DNA from: CAZOHC01 sp964579845
GTDB lineage: Bacteria > Patescibacteriota > Microgenomatia > Levybacterales > UBA12049
NCBI GenBank assembly: GCA_964579845.1
Contig: CAZOHC010000007.1
Span: 1 to 41,747 of the forward strand
Length of the DNA stretch: 41,747 nt
Direction of reading: 5' to 3'
The notes under the pieces are model-generated. The model worked only from the letters and a program-made list of their open reading frames with translations, did not search any database and was not told the DNA's origin. Shown in pieces: positions 32,605 to 39,938 of the stretch. A program made the position numbers and the translations under genes. The stretch's first letter is position 1. The number at the start of each line of letters is the position of its first letter.

Positions 32605-33216
32605 TTACCTCACAGCTATTCCGGTACTCGGTTCCGCGATAACGATATAGCGTTTCAGATCCATAAACCCATCACAGGTAAAAAGATACAGTGCCTCGTG
32701 GTCTCGGTCGAAGAATACCGACAGTTCATCAGGATCTGTTTGTACTGTCTCGACGACCGTGTACTGATGGATTTTATTATCAGCAGTTGTGACGATGATC
32801 GTATCACCTCGGTTCAGCCAGCGAATCGGCCCGAAAGCATTATTTCTATTATGGCCGTACATGATGATCGGTCCCGGGTCTTTCGGATTGGCGGATACTT
32901 TCAGATGAGAGATACTGTTTTCGGCGATTTCCCAGGTATTACCGCTGATCTCAGTCTGTGTAACAGGAAGTGCGAGGTTGAGCGCCGGAATTTCGATATC
33001 AACAGGTGCAGGATTTTTGATGATCTTTTTTGAGGTGACGACGGATACATCAGGAACGAAGTAGGCGAGTTGAATCGTCTGATTGAGGTAGTAAAAACCA
33101 GCAAACAGTAAGAGAAAAAGTCCAGAGAAAACCAGTACTTTCGTGCGGAACGAAAAAATAGGGGAGGCAGGGGTCACCGCGTTAGAGTATTGACGAGGAT
33201 CGTTTGTCTTTTGCAT
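32605..33216 (-). CDS. Sortase
   Basis: A membrane cysteine transpeptidase that links surface proteins to the cell wall or to each other. 203 residues: a cytoplasmic start, one membrane helix (about 24-46), then the sortase barrel with catalytic His in MYGHNRNNAFG, Cys in LYLFTCDGF (TxTC-type site) and Arg in DLKRYIVIA. Its ORF begins inside the end of the upstream substrate gene with an overlap of 35 bases, so the pair is translated together. The class cannot be fixed by eye, but the substrate motif points to a LAxTG-like specificity. Confidence 0.9.
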   Translation of the reverse strand: MQKTNDPRQYSNAVTPASPIFSFRTKVLVFSGLFLLLFAGFYYLNQTIQLAYFVPDVSVVTSKKIIKNPAPVDIEIPALNLALPVTQTEISGNTWEIAENSISHLKVSANPKDPGPIIMYGHNRNNAFGPIRWLNRGDTIIVTTADNKIHQYTVVETVQTDPDELSVFFDRDHEALYLFTCDGFMDLKRYIVIAEPSTGIAVR

Positions 33217-33955
33217 ATGAGAATGCGCCGAGTGCTGATACTATCATACCAGTTATGAGCGATCCGTTCACTACCATATCACTGATACTACCTGTTTCGG
33301 CCATGGTTGTTGTTCCCATTGTTGCGCGAACACTCTCAACAGTTTTTTCATGGTGCTCTTCGTGTTTCGGCGTCGGAGTCGGTGTATCTTTCGGTTTTTC
33401 AGTCGGTGTTACTGTCACGGTCGGTGTCGCACTGGGTGTGGCAGTGGGAGTCGGAGTCGGTGTGACTCTACTGCAATCTTTATTTTTAACTAAGACGTAG
33501 TCAACCATAATATCTGCACCGTTATATGTATTTGGAACCAACGAATCTGTTTTCACCGCATCGATCTGATACCAGCAGAAGTCACTTTCAGGAACAGGGA
33601 TCGAGATATTCAGTGTTCCCGGTCCAGATGCTGTCTTCTCAGGAACGTCGAATGTGTGGGTAGTGACGTGGGTTTGCGTGGTCAACCAATCACCGTCATG
33701 CGGTTCAGGGTTATTGGATCCGAAAATATGGACATAGACGCGGTCACTGCATTCAGGATTGTCTGCAACGTTTTCAAGAACGCCTGTGACAGGATTATCG
33801 GTCGTGAAGTTTTTCCCATCATGATTAAAGTGGCCTTTGACATCGGTTGCGATACAATTAAGGTTATCACCGGCATAAATCGTCGGATTCATGAGCACGA
33901 TAAGTCCGAGCGTCATGATGGTTGCAGCAGTTGTGAAAATCTGTAGTGATCTCAT
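33182..33955 (-). CDS. Secreted surface protein with C-terminal sorting signal
   Basis: 257 residues: signal peptide (about 1-28), a beta-rich ectodomain with four cysteines, then a Pro/Thr repeat stalk (TPTPTPTATPSATPTVTVTP), a His/Glu-rich patch and a sorting signal: MAETGS, a hydrophobic stretch (VVNGSLITGMIVSALGAF) and the basic tail KDKRSS. Met in the first position makes the motif MAETG, a variant of the LPxTG/LAxTG family. It overlaps the sortase gene, so it is the natural substrate of that enzyme. TATATA or TATAGT lies 5-7 bases before the ATG at 33955. Confidence 0.85.
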   Translation of the reverse strand: MRSLQIFTTAATIMTLGLIVLMNPTIYAGDNLNCIATDVKGHFNHDGKNFTTDNPVTGVLENVADNPECSDRVYVHIFGSNNPEPHDGDWLTTQTHVTTHTFDVPEKTASGPGTLNISIPVPESDFCWYQIDAVKTDSLVPNTYNGADIMVDYVLVKNKDCSRVTPTPTPTATPSATPTVTVTPTEKPKDTPTPTPKHEEHHEKTVESVRATMGTTTMAETGSISDMVVNGSLITGMIVSALGAFSYAKDKRSSSIL

Positions 33956-33960
33956 AAATA

Positions 33961-33968
33961 ACTATATA
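33961..33968 (-). promoter_or_regulatory. -10 element of the surface-protein/sortase unit, leaderless type
   Basis: Overlapping TATATA and TATAGT on the minus strand end five to seven bases before the ATG at 33955. Confidence 0.5.
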
Positions 33969-34131
33969 AAGCAAAATAAGTCCTTATACAACCTATATTA
34001 TACCCCTTATAGGCCGTCCAGTCAATAAGGTAAAAATCTTATAGTCATTACGTTTGCGAAATGTTCAAATCACTCGCTATACTATTTATAGTGTGATTAC
34101 CATTTATTTGTTCTGTAAAGTGCTAGTATGA

Positions 34132-34137
34132 TATACT
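34132..34137 (+). promoter_or_regulatory. -10 element of the histidine kinase gene, leaderless type
   Basis: TATACT ends six bases before the ATG at 34144; an overlapping TATGAT lies just upstream. Confidence 0.55.
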
Positions 34138-34143
34138 TTGCCT

Positions 34144-35196
34144 ATGTTTTTAAGAGTTTGGGAACGACTGAAAAAGCACAGCGTAACACTCACGAGACCG
34201 CATAAACGGAGTAAGTTCGAGCGGTACTTTATTCCGCTGGTACTTATCATTTCAGTTGTACTCATGAAGTTTCTACTCAGGACCTTTGTCAGTGATCAGA
34301 CCTCATACCACCTCCTTACATTGATTATCATCGTCAGCGCATTCTACGGAGGTCTGCGATCAGGGTTACTTGCGACATTTCTTTCGGCTATTATGGAGGC
34401 AACGGTATTCCTCCCGAGAAATGAATCTATATTCGGCGTCTATAACATCCTCTCGACACTGACGCTTGTTATCGGCGGTGTTTATATCAGTATCATCAGT
34501 GATCTGAAACACCGTGCTGACTTACAAAAAGACGGATTCATCGCATTTGCGAGCCATGAGCTACGAAATCCATTGCATAAGATAAACGGATATGTTCAGA
34601 CGTTATTGAAGAAAGATGCGAAGCTCTCAAAAAAGCAGGTGACAGAGACAGCTTCACAAATCAGTAAACACGCCAAGCAAGCAACCACGCTCATCGATGA
34701 GTTGTTGGACGTTACGAAGATCGAAGCAGGGAAGCTGTATTTTACGCTGAAGAAGTATCCGATCTATGATCTGGTGGAGGGAACGGTGAAAGAAGCGCGG
34801 TTTTTCACTGATCATCATACGATACAGCTCGAGGGAAAAACGACGAAAAAAGTCTATGGAGATAAATTCAGATTGGAGCAAGTTCTCTCGAATCTTATCG
34901 CGAATGCGGTCAAGTATTCACCGGATGCAGATCGCGTACTCGTTAAGATCGAAAACTCTGGAAATGAGGTTGTTATCAGTGTTCAGGATTTCGGAAAAGG
35001 AATTGCTGAGAAAAACCTCAACCGTATTTTCGAGCCGTATTTTCGGGGAAACCCTACGTCACAGGATATTACCCCGGGCCTCGGCCTCGGCCTCTACATT
35101 TCTTCTGAAATCATCAGGAGACATAAGGGGAAAATGTCAGTGACCAGTACTGAAGGAAAAGGGTCGACCTTCATCATTTCCCTCCCGACGGTGTAA
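34144..35196 (+). CDS. Histidine kinase with KdpD-like (DUF4118) membrane domain
   Basis: 350 residues from the ATG at 34144. Four short membrane helices (about 30-120) match DUF4118 with YHLLTLIIIVSAFYGGLRSGLLA. HisKA carries His138 in ASHELRNPLHKI; the HATPase domain has NLIANAVKYSPDAD, DFGKGIAE and GLGLGLYIS. There is no extracellular sensor domain, so it may sense membrane or internal signals, as KdpD does. The kinase core is similar to that of the kinase at 7895 (both with KVYGD and KYSPDAD), which suggests duplication. No response regulator is adjacent. Confidence 0.9.
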   Translation: MFLRVWERLKKHSVTLTRPHKRSKFERYFIPLVLIISVVLMKFLLRTFVSDQTSYHLLTLIIIVSAFYGGLRSGLLATFLSAIMEATVFLPRNESIFGVYNILSTLTLVIGGVYISIISDLKHRADLQKDGFIAFASHELRNPLHKINGYVQTLLKKDAKLSKKQVTETASQISKHAKQATTLIDELLDVTKIEAGKLYFTLKKYPIYDLVEGTVKEARFFTDHHTIQLEGKTTKKVYGDKFRLEQVLSNLIANAVKYSPDADRVLVKIENSGNEVVISVQDFGKGIAEKNLNRIFEPYFRGNPTSQDITPGLGLGLYISSEIIRRHKGKMSVTSTEGKGSTFIISLPTV

Positions 35197-35197
35197 G

Positions 35198-35267
35198 ATT
35201 AGTCATTAGTCATTAGTCATTAGTCATTAGTCATTAGTCATTAGTCATTAGTCATTAGTCGTTGGTC
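35198..35267. repeat. Heptamer tandem array (attagtc x9 plus one diverged)
   Basis: Nine perfect 7-bp units begin two bases after the stop codon of the histidine kinase. Each unit has TAG on the plus strand, so all frames are closed. The tenth unit is gttggtc. Confidence 0.95.
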
Positions 35268-35305
35268 ATTTGCCTTATAATGCCCTTGTCCCTTGTTTTC
35301 CGTGA

Positions 35306-35311
35306 TAAGAT
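35306..35311 (+). promoter_or_regulatory. -10 element of the DUF488 gene, leaderless type
   Basis: TAAGAT ends six bases before the ATG at 35318. Confidence 0.45.
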
Positions 35312-35317
35312 AGATGT

Positions 35318-35665
35318 ATGGTGCGGTTAAAGCGGATATATGAAGACATCGAGGAGTCAGATGGATTCCGAATACTCGTGGACAGGCTCTGGCCTCGCGG
35401 GGTCTCGAAAGAACAAGCACACCTTGACCTCTGGATGCGGGATATCGCTCCCAGCACTGAGCTTCGGAAGTGGTTTCGTCATGATCCTGAAAAATGGACA
35501 ACGTTTATAAAACGGTATCGCAAAGAATTAGACGATAACCCTGACCAGGTAGAAGAACTTAGAGCGATCTATAAAGAGCACAAAACAGTAACACTGTTAT
35601 TCGGTGCGAAAGATACAGAACATAATGAAGTAGTTGTTCTGCGTGATCTGCTTACTTCGTCGTGA
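35318..35665 (+). CDS. DUF488 (YeaO-type) protein
   Basis: 115 residues typical of the short DUF488 group: RILVDRLWPRGVSKEQAHLDLWMRDIAPS, LRKWFRHDPEKW, FIKRYRKELD and TVTLLFGAKDTEHNEVVVL. The function is unknown. It is a small cytoplasmic protein. Its end overlaps the last codons of the convergent surface operon by 14 bases, with no room for a terminator hairpin between them. Confidence 0.92.
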   Translation: MVRLKRIYEDIEESDGFRILVDRLWPRGVSKEQAHLDLWMRDIAPSTELRKWFRHDPEKWTTFIKRYRKELDDNPDQVEELRAIYKEHKTVTLLFGAKDTEHNEVVVLRDLLTSS

Positions 35666-36608
35666 TGAATCTCACCTGCGAGCTCCTTCTCACATATGGA
35701 AGCAGGAGGATGAGTGCAGGGCCAAGTGCTGAGAATGAGAGTGTCTTATTACAGACCAGTAGGAAAATACTCAGTGATGCGACGAGCGGGATCAGTGTCT
35801 GCAGACTGATTCTTCCTGACTGATGTCGCAGTTTTAGTGTCGCGAACAGCAGTGCTGTTTCGACAACTAAGATCACCCACCAGAACGGGTGAGTAACACA
35901 GCTCATACTCTGTGCATCAGATGTACCGAGGACTGCCGGTAGGAGTACATTTTCTTCTTCTCCATCACTTGATTCTGATGCTTCATTCGCTCCATTGAAT
36001 AAATTCGTAACCGTTCCGAGAACTGCGGTCACAGGATTTGACTGAGAAGTAGCTGCATCTTGCGTGTTGTTTGGGTTAGCACTATGATTTCCGCTGCTGT
36101 TAGAACCGTTACTACTCGTAGTATTTTCTGTTTGTTGTTCAGTAAATCCGAAACCGAAGTCAAAAGTCGATGAGGCACCCTGCATCGTATTCGGCGTTTG
36201 AGTATCCATCGACGCTTTCATCGTCAGCGGGAACGAATGATGAACCGCTACTTTCTTAAGTGCGAGAGTCTCCAGTGCGAATAGTTCAGCCAATGTCCCG
36301 GTCCAAAGTATCGGGCCGTTTTCCTCAGCAAGCGTCAAGTTCATATAGGAATCCAGTGACCCTGACTGATCACCGGGGATTATTTTCAGATAGACTTCTT
36401 TTTCAGATCCTTCTGTGTTTTTAATGATGATACGTTTCTCAACAGTCTTCTCAGGGATCCAGTTCACACCGGGCGGGAATAGGGGAGCATGAGACGAGAC
36501 TGCGCACTTTGCACTCGTACACTGTACTTCCATGTCATACGCGTGAACAGCAGACGATATGCTCAAGAAGCAAATAAGACTGAACAAAATGGAGAATTTT
36601 TTTTTCAT
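35652..36608 (-). CDS. Secreted protein with C-terminal membrane segments, last gene of the SipW operon
   Basis: 318 residues: signal peptide (1-23), a beta-rich region starting at MEVQCTSAKCAV with a likely disulfide, the pattern LFPPGVNWIPEKTVEKRIIIKN that resembles the strand order of TasA/camelysin proteins, an Asn/Ser/Thr-rich linker (about 150-200), and three C-terminal hydrophobic helices with short loops. It lacks the GNxFxAGxLDL signature of the true TasA-like genes upstream. It might be the membrane base for the surface fibre. It starts five bases after the previous gene, so it is in the same operon. Confidence 0.6.
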   Translation of the reverse strand: MKKKFSILFSLICFLSISSAVHAYDMEVQCTSAKCAVSSHAPLFPPGVNWIPEKTVEKRIIIKNTEGSEKEVYLKIIPGDQSGSLDSYMNLTLAEENGPILWTGTLAELFALETLALKKVAVHHSFPLTMKASMDTQTPNTMQGASSTFDFGFGFTEQQTENTTSSNGSNSSGNHSANPNNTQDAATSQSNPVTAVLGTVTNLFNGANEASESSDGEEENVLLPAVLGTSDAQSMSCVTHPFWWVILVVETALLFATLKLRHQSGRISLQTLIPLVASLSIFLLVCNKTLSFSALGPALILLLPYVRRSSQVRFITTK

Positions 36609-36613
36609 AGCAG

Positions 36614-37462
36614 TTAGAGTTCTTTCGTGAGGGTAACGATGTCACCGTCGACATCGATCAGACCGATGTTCAGTATAAAGTTATGCGGATTTGCTTGCGG
36701 TGTACAGACACCATCAGAACATGTACCGAGATAGTTTGTTTCGGTTTTGGTTGTTTCGTCCTGCAACTCAATGGTATCAGTGATGTGTTCATTAATAAGA
36801 TCCGTTGCATAATCCAGGGTATAAGTAAACCCGAGGAAGTTATCCAGGCTGGATAGGGTGAACGCGAATGTATGAGTTATCGGATTCAATACAGCAGTCA
36901 GTTTCGGTTCATAGGCGATACTGACAGTGTTCGTGAGTGTCTCGGTATCAGAAAACCCTGTATCGACTGATTTAAAAACGATGTCAAATTCGCATGTTTT
37001 TCCCTGAAGTGTGACAGCATCATCATGATTCACGAGTGTGAATTTCCAGGAATCGTCTGTACCCGTCAGTGCTGCAGATGCTGTGGACATGGTGAAATCA
37101 GCAAGTGTACCGGTATATACAGTATCACCATCACGTGCTGCGGTCAGTTCGAGTGCATTACAGACTGCCATACTGCCGTCTGTATAGTCGAATGCAGGAT
37201 AATAGGTGAGATCCATCTGTCCTTTATTGACGACCGTGATCGATTTTTCTGATACATTACCGATTTTTATTTTTTTGAGGTCAAAAAACGGCTCTGTCTG
37301 CACATGATTTTCCTGATTCCGCAGTTCGAAATCCAGTGATGAGGCTGCGAAGTAATTTCCTGCTGCTTTCTCAGTATCATGATACTGCGCATTCGAGATA
37401 CTCATCAGCGGTATGAGCGGGAGAAGAACGAGTAGTAATAATTTGATCAGTGTTTTTTTCAT
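36614..37462 (-). CDS. Camelysin/TasA-like secreted protein
   Basis: 282 residues: signal peptide (1-26), then AGNYFAASSLDFELRN, a degenerate form of the TasA/CalY signature, and a long beta-rich domain with GNVSEKSITVVNKGQMDLTYYPAF (the strand motif that follows in this family). Two cysteines near the end (GTCSDGVCT) may form a small loop. TasA-like proteins are exported and processed by SipW, whose gene is two bases upstream. Length and sequence differ from the two smaller paralogues at 38171 and 38895, so it may be a minor or capping subunit. Confidence 0.72.
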   Translation of the reverse strand: MKKTLIKLLLLVLLPLIPLMSISNAQYHDTEKAAGNYFAASSLDFELRNQENHVQTEPFFDLKKIKIGNVSEKSITVVNKGQMDLTYYPAFDYTDGSMAVCNALELTAARDGDTVYTGTLADFTMSTASAALTGTDDSWKFTLVNHDDAVTLQGKTCEFDIVFKSVDTGFSDTETLTNTVSIAYEPKLTAVLNPITHTFAFTLSSLDNFLGFTYTLDYATDLINEHITDTIELQDETTKTETNYLGTCSDGVCTPQANPHNFILNIGLIDVDGDIVTLTKEL

Positions 37463-37464
37463 AG

Positions 37465-38013
37465 TTATTCCAGCGGACGTACCAGTTTCTGCTCCTTTCT
37501 CTTCTGCAGGTACTGCATGATCTGTTTTTTAATATTCATGAGTTCACTGTAGACGATGAGTACTGCCGGGATGATAATCACTGCGATAAATCCGGGTGTT
37601 GTTTGTGCGAATGAGACGATAGCTCCGACATAGGGGACAGTGAACATGACTTTTCCGATGACGTTTCGTGCAGGAACGACTTCTGAATCAGCCTCTTCGT
37701 TCGCGTCTCCTTTCGTCGTGAATTCGACGCCTGATGCTGAGTTCGTGACCTGTGTCACGCGATGGGTGACGAGGACATCGGCACGTCCTGACTGTTTAAA
37801 GGTGATGACATCACCTGCGACATATGAGTCCGAAGGTGCAGTAACGACGATACTCTTCGTCTGAATCGATGGCTCCATCGACCCGGACTGAACGACGAGC
37901 GCTCGTACGCCGCCGATACCGAATCGTCCGGCTACGATGAAGACAGCCCCGACGATCAGCAGCATAACGATGACTGTATACAGAATGTTTTTTATACTAT
38001 TTAGATTTTTCAT
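37465..38013 (-). CDS. sipW: Signal peptidase I, SipW/archaeal type (S26B)
   Basis: Cleaves signal peptides at the outer face of the membrane. 182 residues: N-terminal helix (about 10-29), catalytic Ser45 in VVQSGSMEPSI, the His of LVTHRVTQV (where bacterial SPase I has Lys, this ER/archaeal-type family has His) and Asp in TKGDANEEAD. A second helix (about 143-163) and a basic tail close the protein. In Bacillus, SipW processes TasA and TapA; here it lies among three TasA-like genes. Its ATG is 157 bases after the preceding tasA-like stop, with a hairpin repeat between. Confidence 0.95.
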   Translation of the reverse strand: MKNLNSIKNILYTVIVMLLIVGAVFIVAGRFGIGGVRALVVQSGSMEPSIQTKSIVVTAPSDSYVAGDVITFKQSGRADVLVTHRVTQVTNSASGVEFTTKGDANEEADSEVVPARNVIGKVMFTVPYVGAIVSFAQTTPGFIAVIIIPAVLIVYSELMNIKKQIMQYLQKRKEQKLVRPLE

Positions 38014-38107
38014 ACTTTATTCTTCGACCAAGCAACGCGCGTGGAGAAGATATTTTTTCTTTGTTCTCGACTGTGCTCGAACAATATATCGATTTTGGCT
38101 CTTTAGT

Positions 38108-38131
38108 CTCTTCACAACGAATTGTGAAGAG
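38108..38131. repeat. 24-bp inverted repeat after the second TasA-like gene (copy 1)
   Basis: CTCTTCACAA-CGAA-TTGTGAAGAG has perfect 10-bp arms and lies between the second TasA-like gene (38171) and sipW. An identical copy is at 38854. Between the gene and this repeat, on the minus strand, a small TCCGATC/GATCGGA palindrome is followed by TTTTTT, a possible attenuating terminator. Confidence 0.9.
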
Positions 38132-38170
38132 TAAAAAAGTCAAATCCGATCAGATCGGAATTATTAGACT

Positions 38171-38773
38171 TTAGTTAGTAACCTGTACCAGTGAAAATTC
38201 GAGATCGAAAGAGACACTGTCTCCCTGGATATCGTTTCCAGCAGTTGTCGGAACATCTAATCTGACTCCGAAGATCATTTCTTCTCCGGCATCAAGAATA
38301 TCTTTTCCCTGAGCTGCAAATTCTTTATCTTCAGGGTTGGTAGGTGTCCAACATCGATCACTGAACGTATTCAGTTTATGTCCGGATGTCATGAGCCATG
38401 ATCCGTTAACATCAACCAGAAGGTCAATATTTGATGATAACTCACCAGGTTCACCGTCATTTTCGAATTCAGAACTCCCTGAACTTTCAGTATCCTGAAG
38501 ATTCGTCAGACAGACCTGCGGTACACCTGCTACAGTTCCGTTATTTTTTACTCTAAAGTAACTTCGACCGAATCTGTCTCCTGGTTTCATATTACTCATG
38601 GTAAATTTCTTTACTTCAGGGTCATTTTTCCCGTCAACAGTAAGATCGAGTGTTCCTGCAGTGAATGTGTTTCCTGCACTTGTTTCTTCATCAGAAAAAA
38701 GAGCCTGAGTCGCACTGACTGTAGCAACAGCTACTAATAAAATCGTAAATACACTTACAATAATTTTCTTCAT
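38171..38773 (-). CDS. TasA/camelysin-family fibre-type protein
   Basis: 200 residues. The signal peptide ends in SATQALFSD, followed by EETSAGNTFTAGTLDLTVDG, the signature of TasA/CalY proteins. The body is beta-rich and acidic with FRVKNNGTVAGVPQV and ends in a SFDLEFSLVQV strand. TasA forms extracellular amyloid-like fibres in Bacillus; here a similar fibre or surface layer is inferred. Two cysteines (QVCLTN and DRCWTP) could be linked. A strong Shine-Dalgarno GGAGGAGGTGA before the ATG suggests high expression. It is a close paralogue of the protein at 38895. Confidence 0.92.
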   Translation of the reverse strand: MKKIIVSVFTILLVAVATVSATQALFSDEETSAGNTFTAGTLDLTVDGKNDPEVKKFTMSNMKPGDRFGRSYFRVKNNGTVAGVPQVCLTNLQDTESSGSSEFENDGEPGELSSNIDLLVDVNGSWLMTSGHKLNTFSDRCWTPTNPEDKEFAAQGKDILDAGEEMIFGVRLDVPTTAGNDIQGDSVSFDLEFSLVQVTN

Positions 38774-38853
38774 TTATTATTCACCTCCTCCCGTTATTAC
38801 CGAGATTCCGTATCATCCGATAAACGATGATAGAGAATGTTTGGCTTTTATTC

Positions 38854-38877
38854 CTCTTCACAACGAATTGTGAAGAG
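38854..38877. repeat. 24-bp inverted repeat after the first TasA-like gene (copy 2)
   Basis: Identical in sequence to the repeat at 38108, placed between the first and second TasA-like genes. On the minus strand AAAGTC-TTT-GACTTTTTC, a weak hairpin with a T-run, precedes it. Confidence 0.9.
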
Positions 38878-38894
38878 TGAAAAAGTCAAAGACT

Positions 38895-39614
38895 TTAGTT
38901 TACTTGTTCGAGTCCAAAAATCAGATCGAAACTTACATCATCAGTCATAGCCATATTGTTTGTAAGGCCGTTGTACTGAGGCTGTGAAGCAAGTTGTGAA
39001 TCATCCTTGAACTTAACTAGTAATCCTACGTGAACTGTTTCGCCCGGATTGATGATTCCATCGAATCCATGTGCAGTATCAGCAGTTCCGAGGTCTTGAT
39101 CCAGAAGAATTCTGAATCCACCGCCGGTTGTCATATCTGTGTGTACTGCGTTAACGATAACTGGTTCATTCCACTGCATTTTTCCATCGTTGTTTTTATC
39201 GATGTAAAGGGTGAGTGAAAGCATATCCCACAATTCACCATCGCCAGAGTTGGCATCGTATCCGGTCGGGTCAATTTCCTGACCGTCGATATCTCCGTCT
39301 TCGATTTCAGGTTCTAATAATGAATTCTCATTACTTACAACATTAGAAATCATCAGAGTAAATTTACCTGGGATAGTTCCGCTATTCGTAACGGCTGCTG
39401 TGCCGGCATTTTTCGTACTACCCGGAAGCAGTTCTTCTGATGTGAAAACTACACCTAAAGGAGCGTTTGCACCATTAACAGTAAGATCTAAACTTCCAGC
39501 AGTGAATGTGTTTCCGGTTGACGTTTCTTCGTCGGTGAAGAGTGCTTGAGTCGCGCTAATAGATGCGACGCTTACAGCGAGGATTACTAAGACACTTAAA
39601 ATAATTTTTTTCAT
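38895..39614 (-). CDS. TasA/camelysin-family fibre-type protein, first gene of the operon
   Basis: 239 residues. The first 47 are almost identical in pattern to the next gene (MKKIILSVLVILAVSVASIS, ATQALFTDEETSTGNTFTAG, SLDLTVNGANA). The rest is a beta-rich acidic domain with TSEELLPGSTKNAGTAAVTNSGTI and Asp-rich loops (DKNNDGKMQW), which look like calcium-binding loops. It has no cysteines. It is the promoter-proximal gene with Shine-Dalgarno GGGGGTGA, so it is probably the major subunit. Processing by the SipW-type peptidase downstream is expected at the ATQALF site. Confidence 0.93.
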   Translation of the reverse strand: MKKIILSVLVILAVSVASISATQALFTDEETSTGNTFTAGSLDLTVNGANAPLGVVFTSEELLPGSTKNAGTAAVTNSGTIPGKFTLMISNVVSNENSLLEPEIEDGDIDGQEIDPTGYDANSGDGELWDMLSLTLYIDKNNDGKMQWNEPVIVNAVHTDMTTGGGFRILLDQDLGTADTAHGFDGIINPGETVHVGLLVKFKDDSQLASQPQYNGLTNNMAMTDDVSFDLIFGLEQVN

Positions 39615-39716
39615 TATTTCACCCCCTTCGTAGTAAAATTCATAATTTGGTATCGGGTTGTGTCTTGGGGTTTATTTCAGAGCAGCGATCCAAGAGGGCA
39701 GCAGTTAATGACCCGT

Positions 39717-39745
39717 AGTATATTCCCATATACATGAGTTGTCAA
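39717..39745 (-). promoter_or_regulatory. Strong sigma-70 promoter of the TasA/SipW operon
   Basis: On the minus strand a perfect TTGACA (39745-39740), a 17-base spacer and TATACT (39722-39717). The leader is about 95 bases and ends with a Shine-Dalgarno site, which contrasts with the leaderless units elsewhere. The rest of the 324-base gap to the next gene is AT-rich and shows another TTGACA at 39799 on the plus strand without a clear -10. Confidence 0.8.
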
Positions 39746-39938
39746 GGGTTAGATTCAGAAAACGTGGAGTATTAGGTAGGGTATAGGCTTAATCACGTTT
39801 GACATAATATATCCTATATAGCACTGCATTGATGTAGTTTTTTAGTGTGAGTGGATTCTTACGGCGTTCTTACGGCTTTCCTTTTCTATTTTGTCCGGTC
39901 TTTACTATGCTTGGGAAACGGCTAGGAGGTGAAAAAGT

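Noticed and set aside
33204..33500. Valine/glycine-rich plus-strand open frame
   Set aside because: It is the antisense shadow of the Pro/Thr stalk of the sortase substrate; low-complexity repeats keep both frames open.
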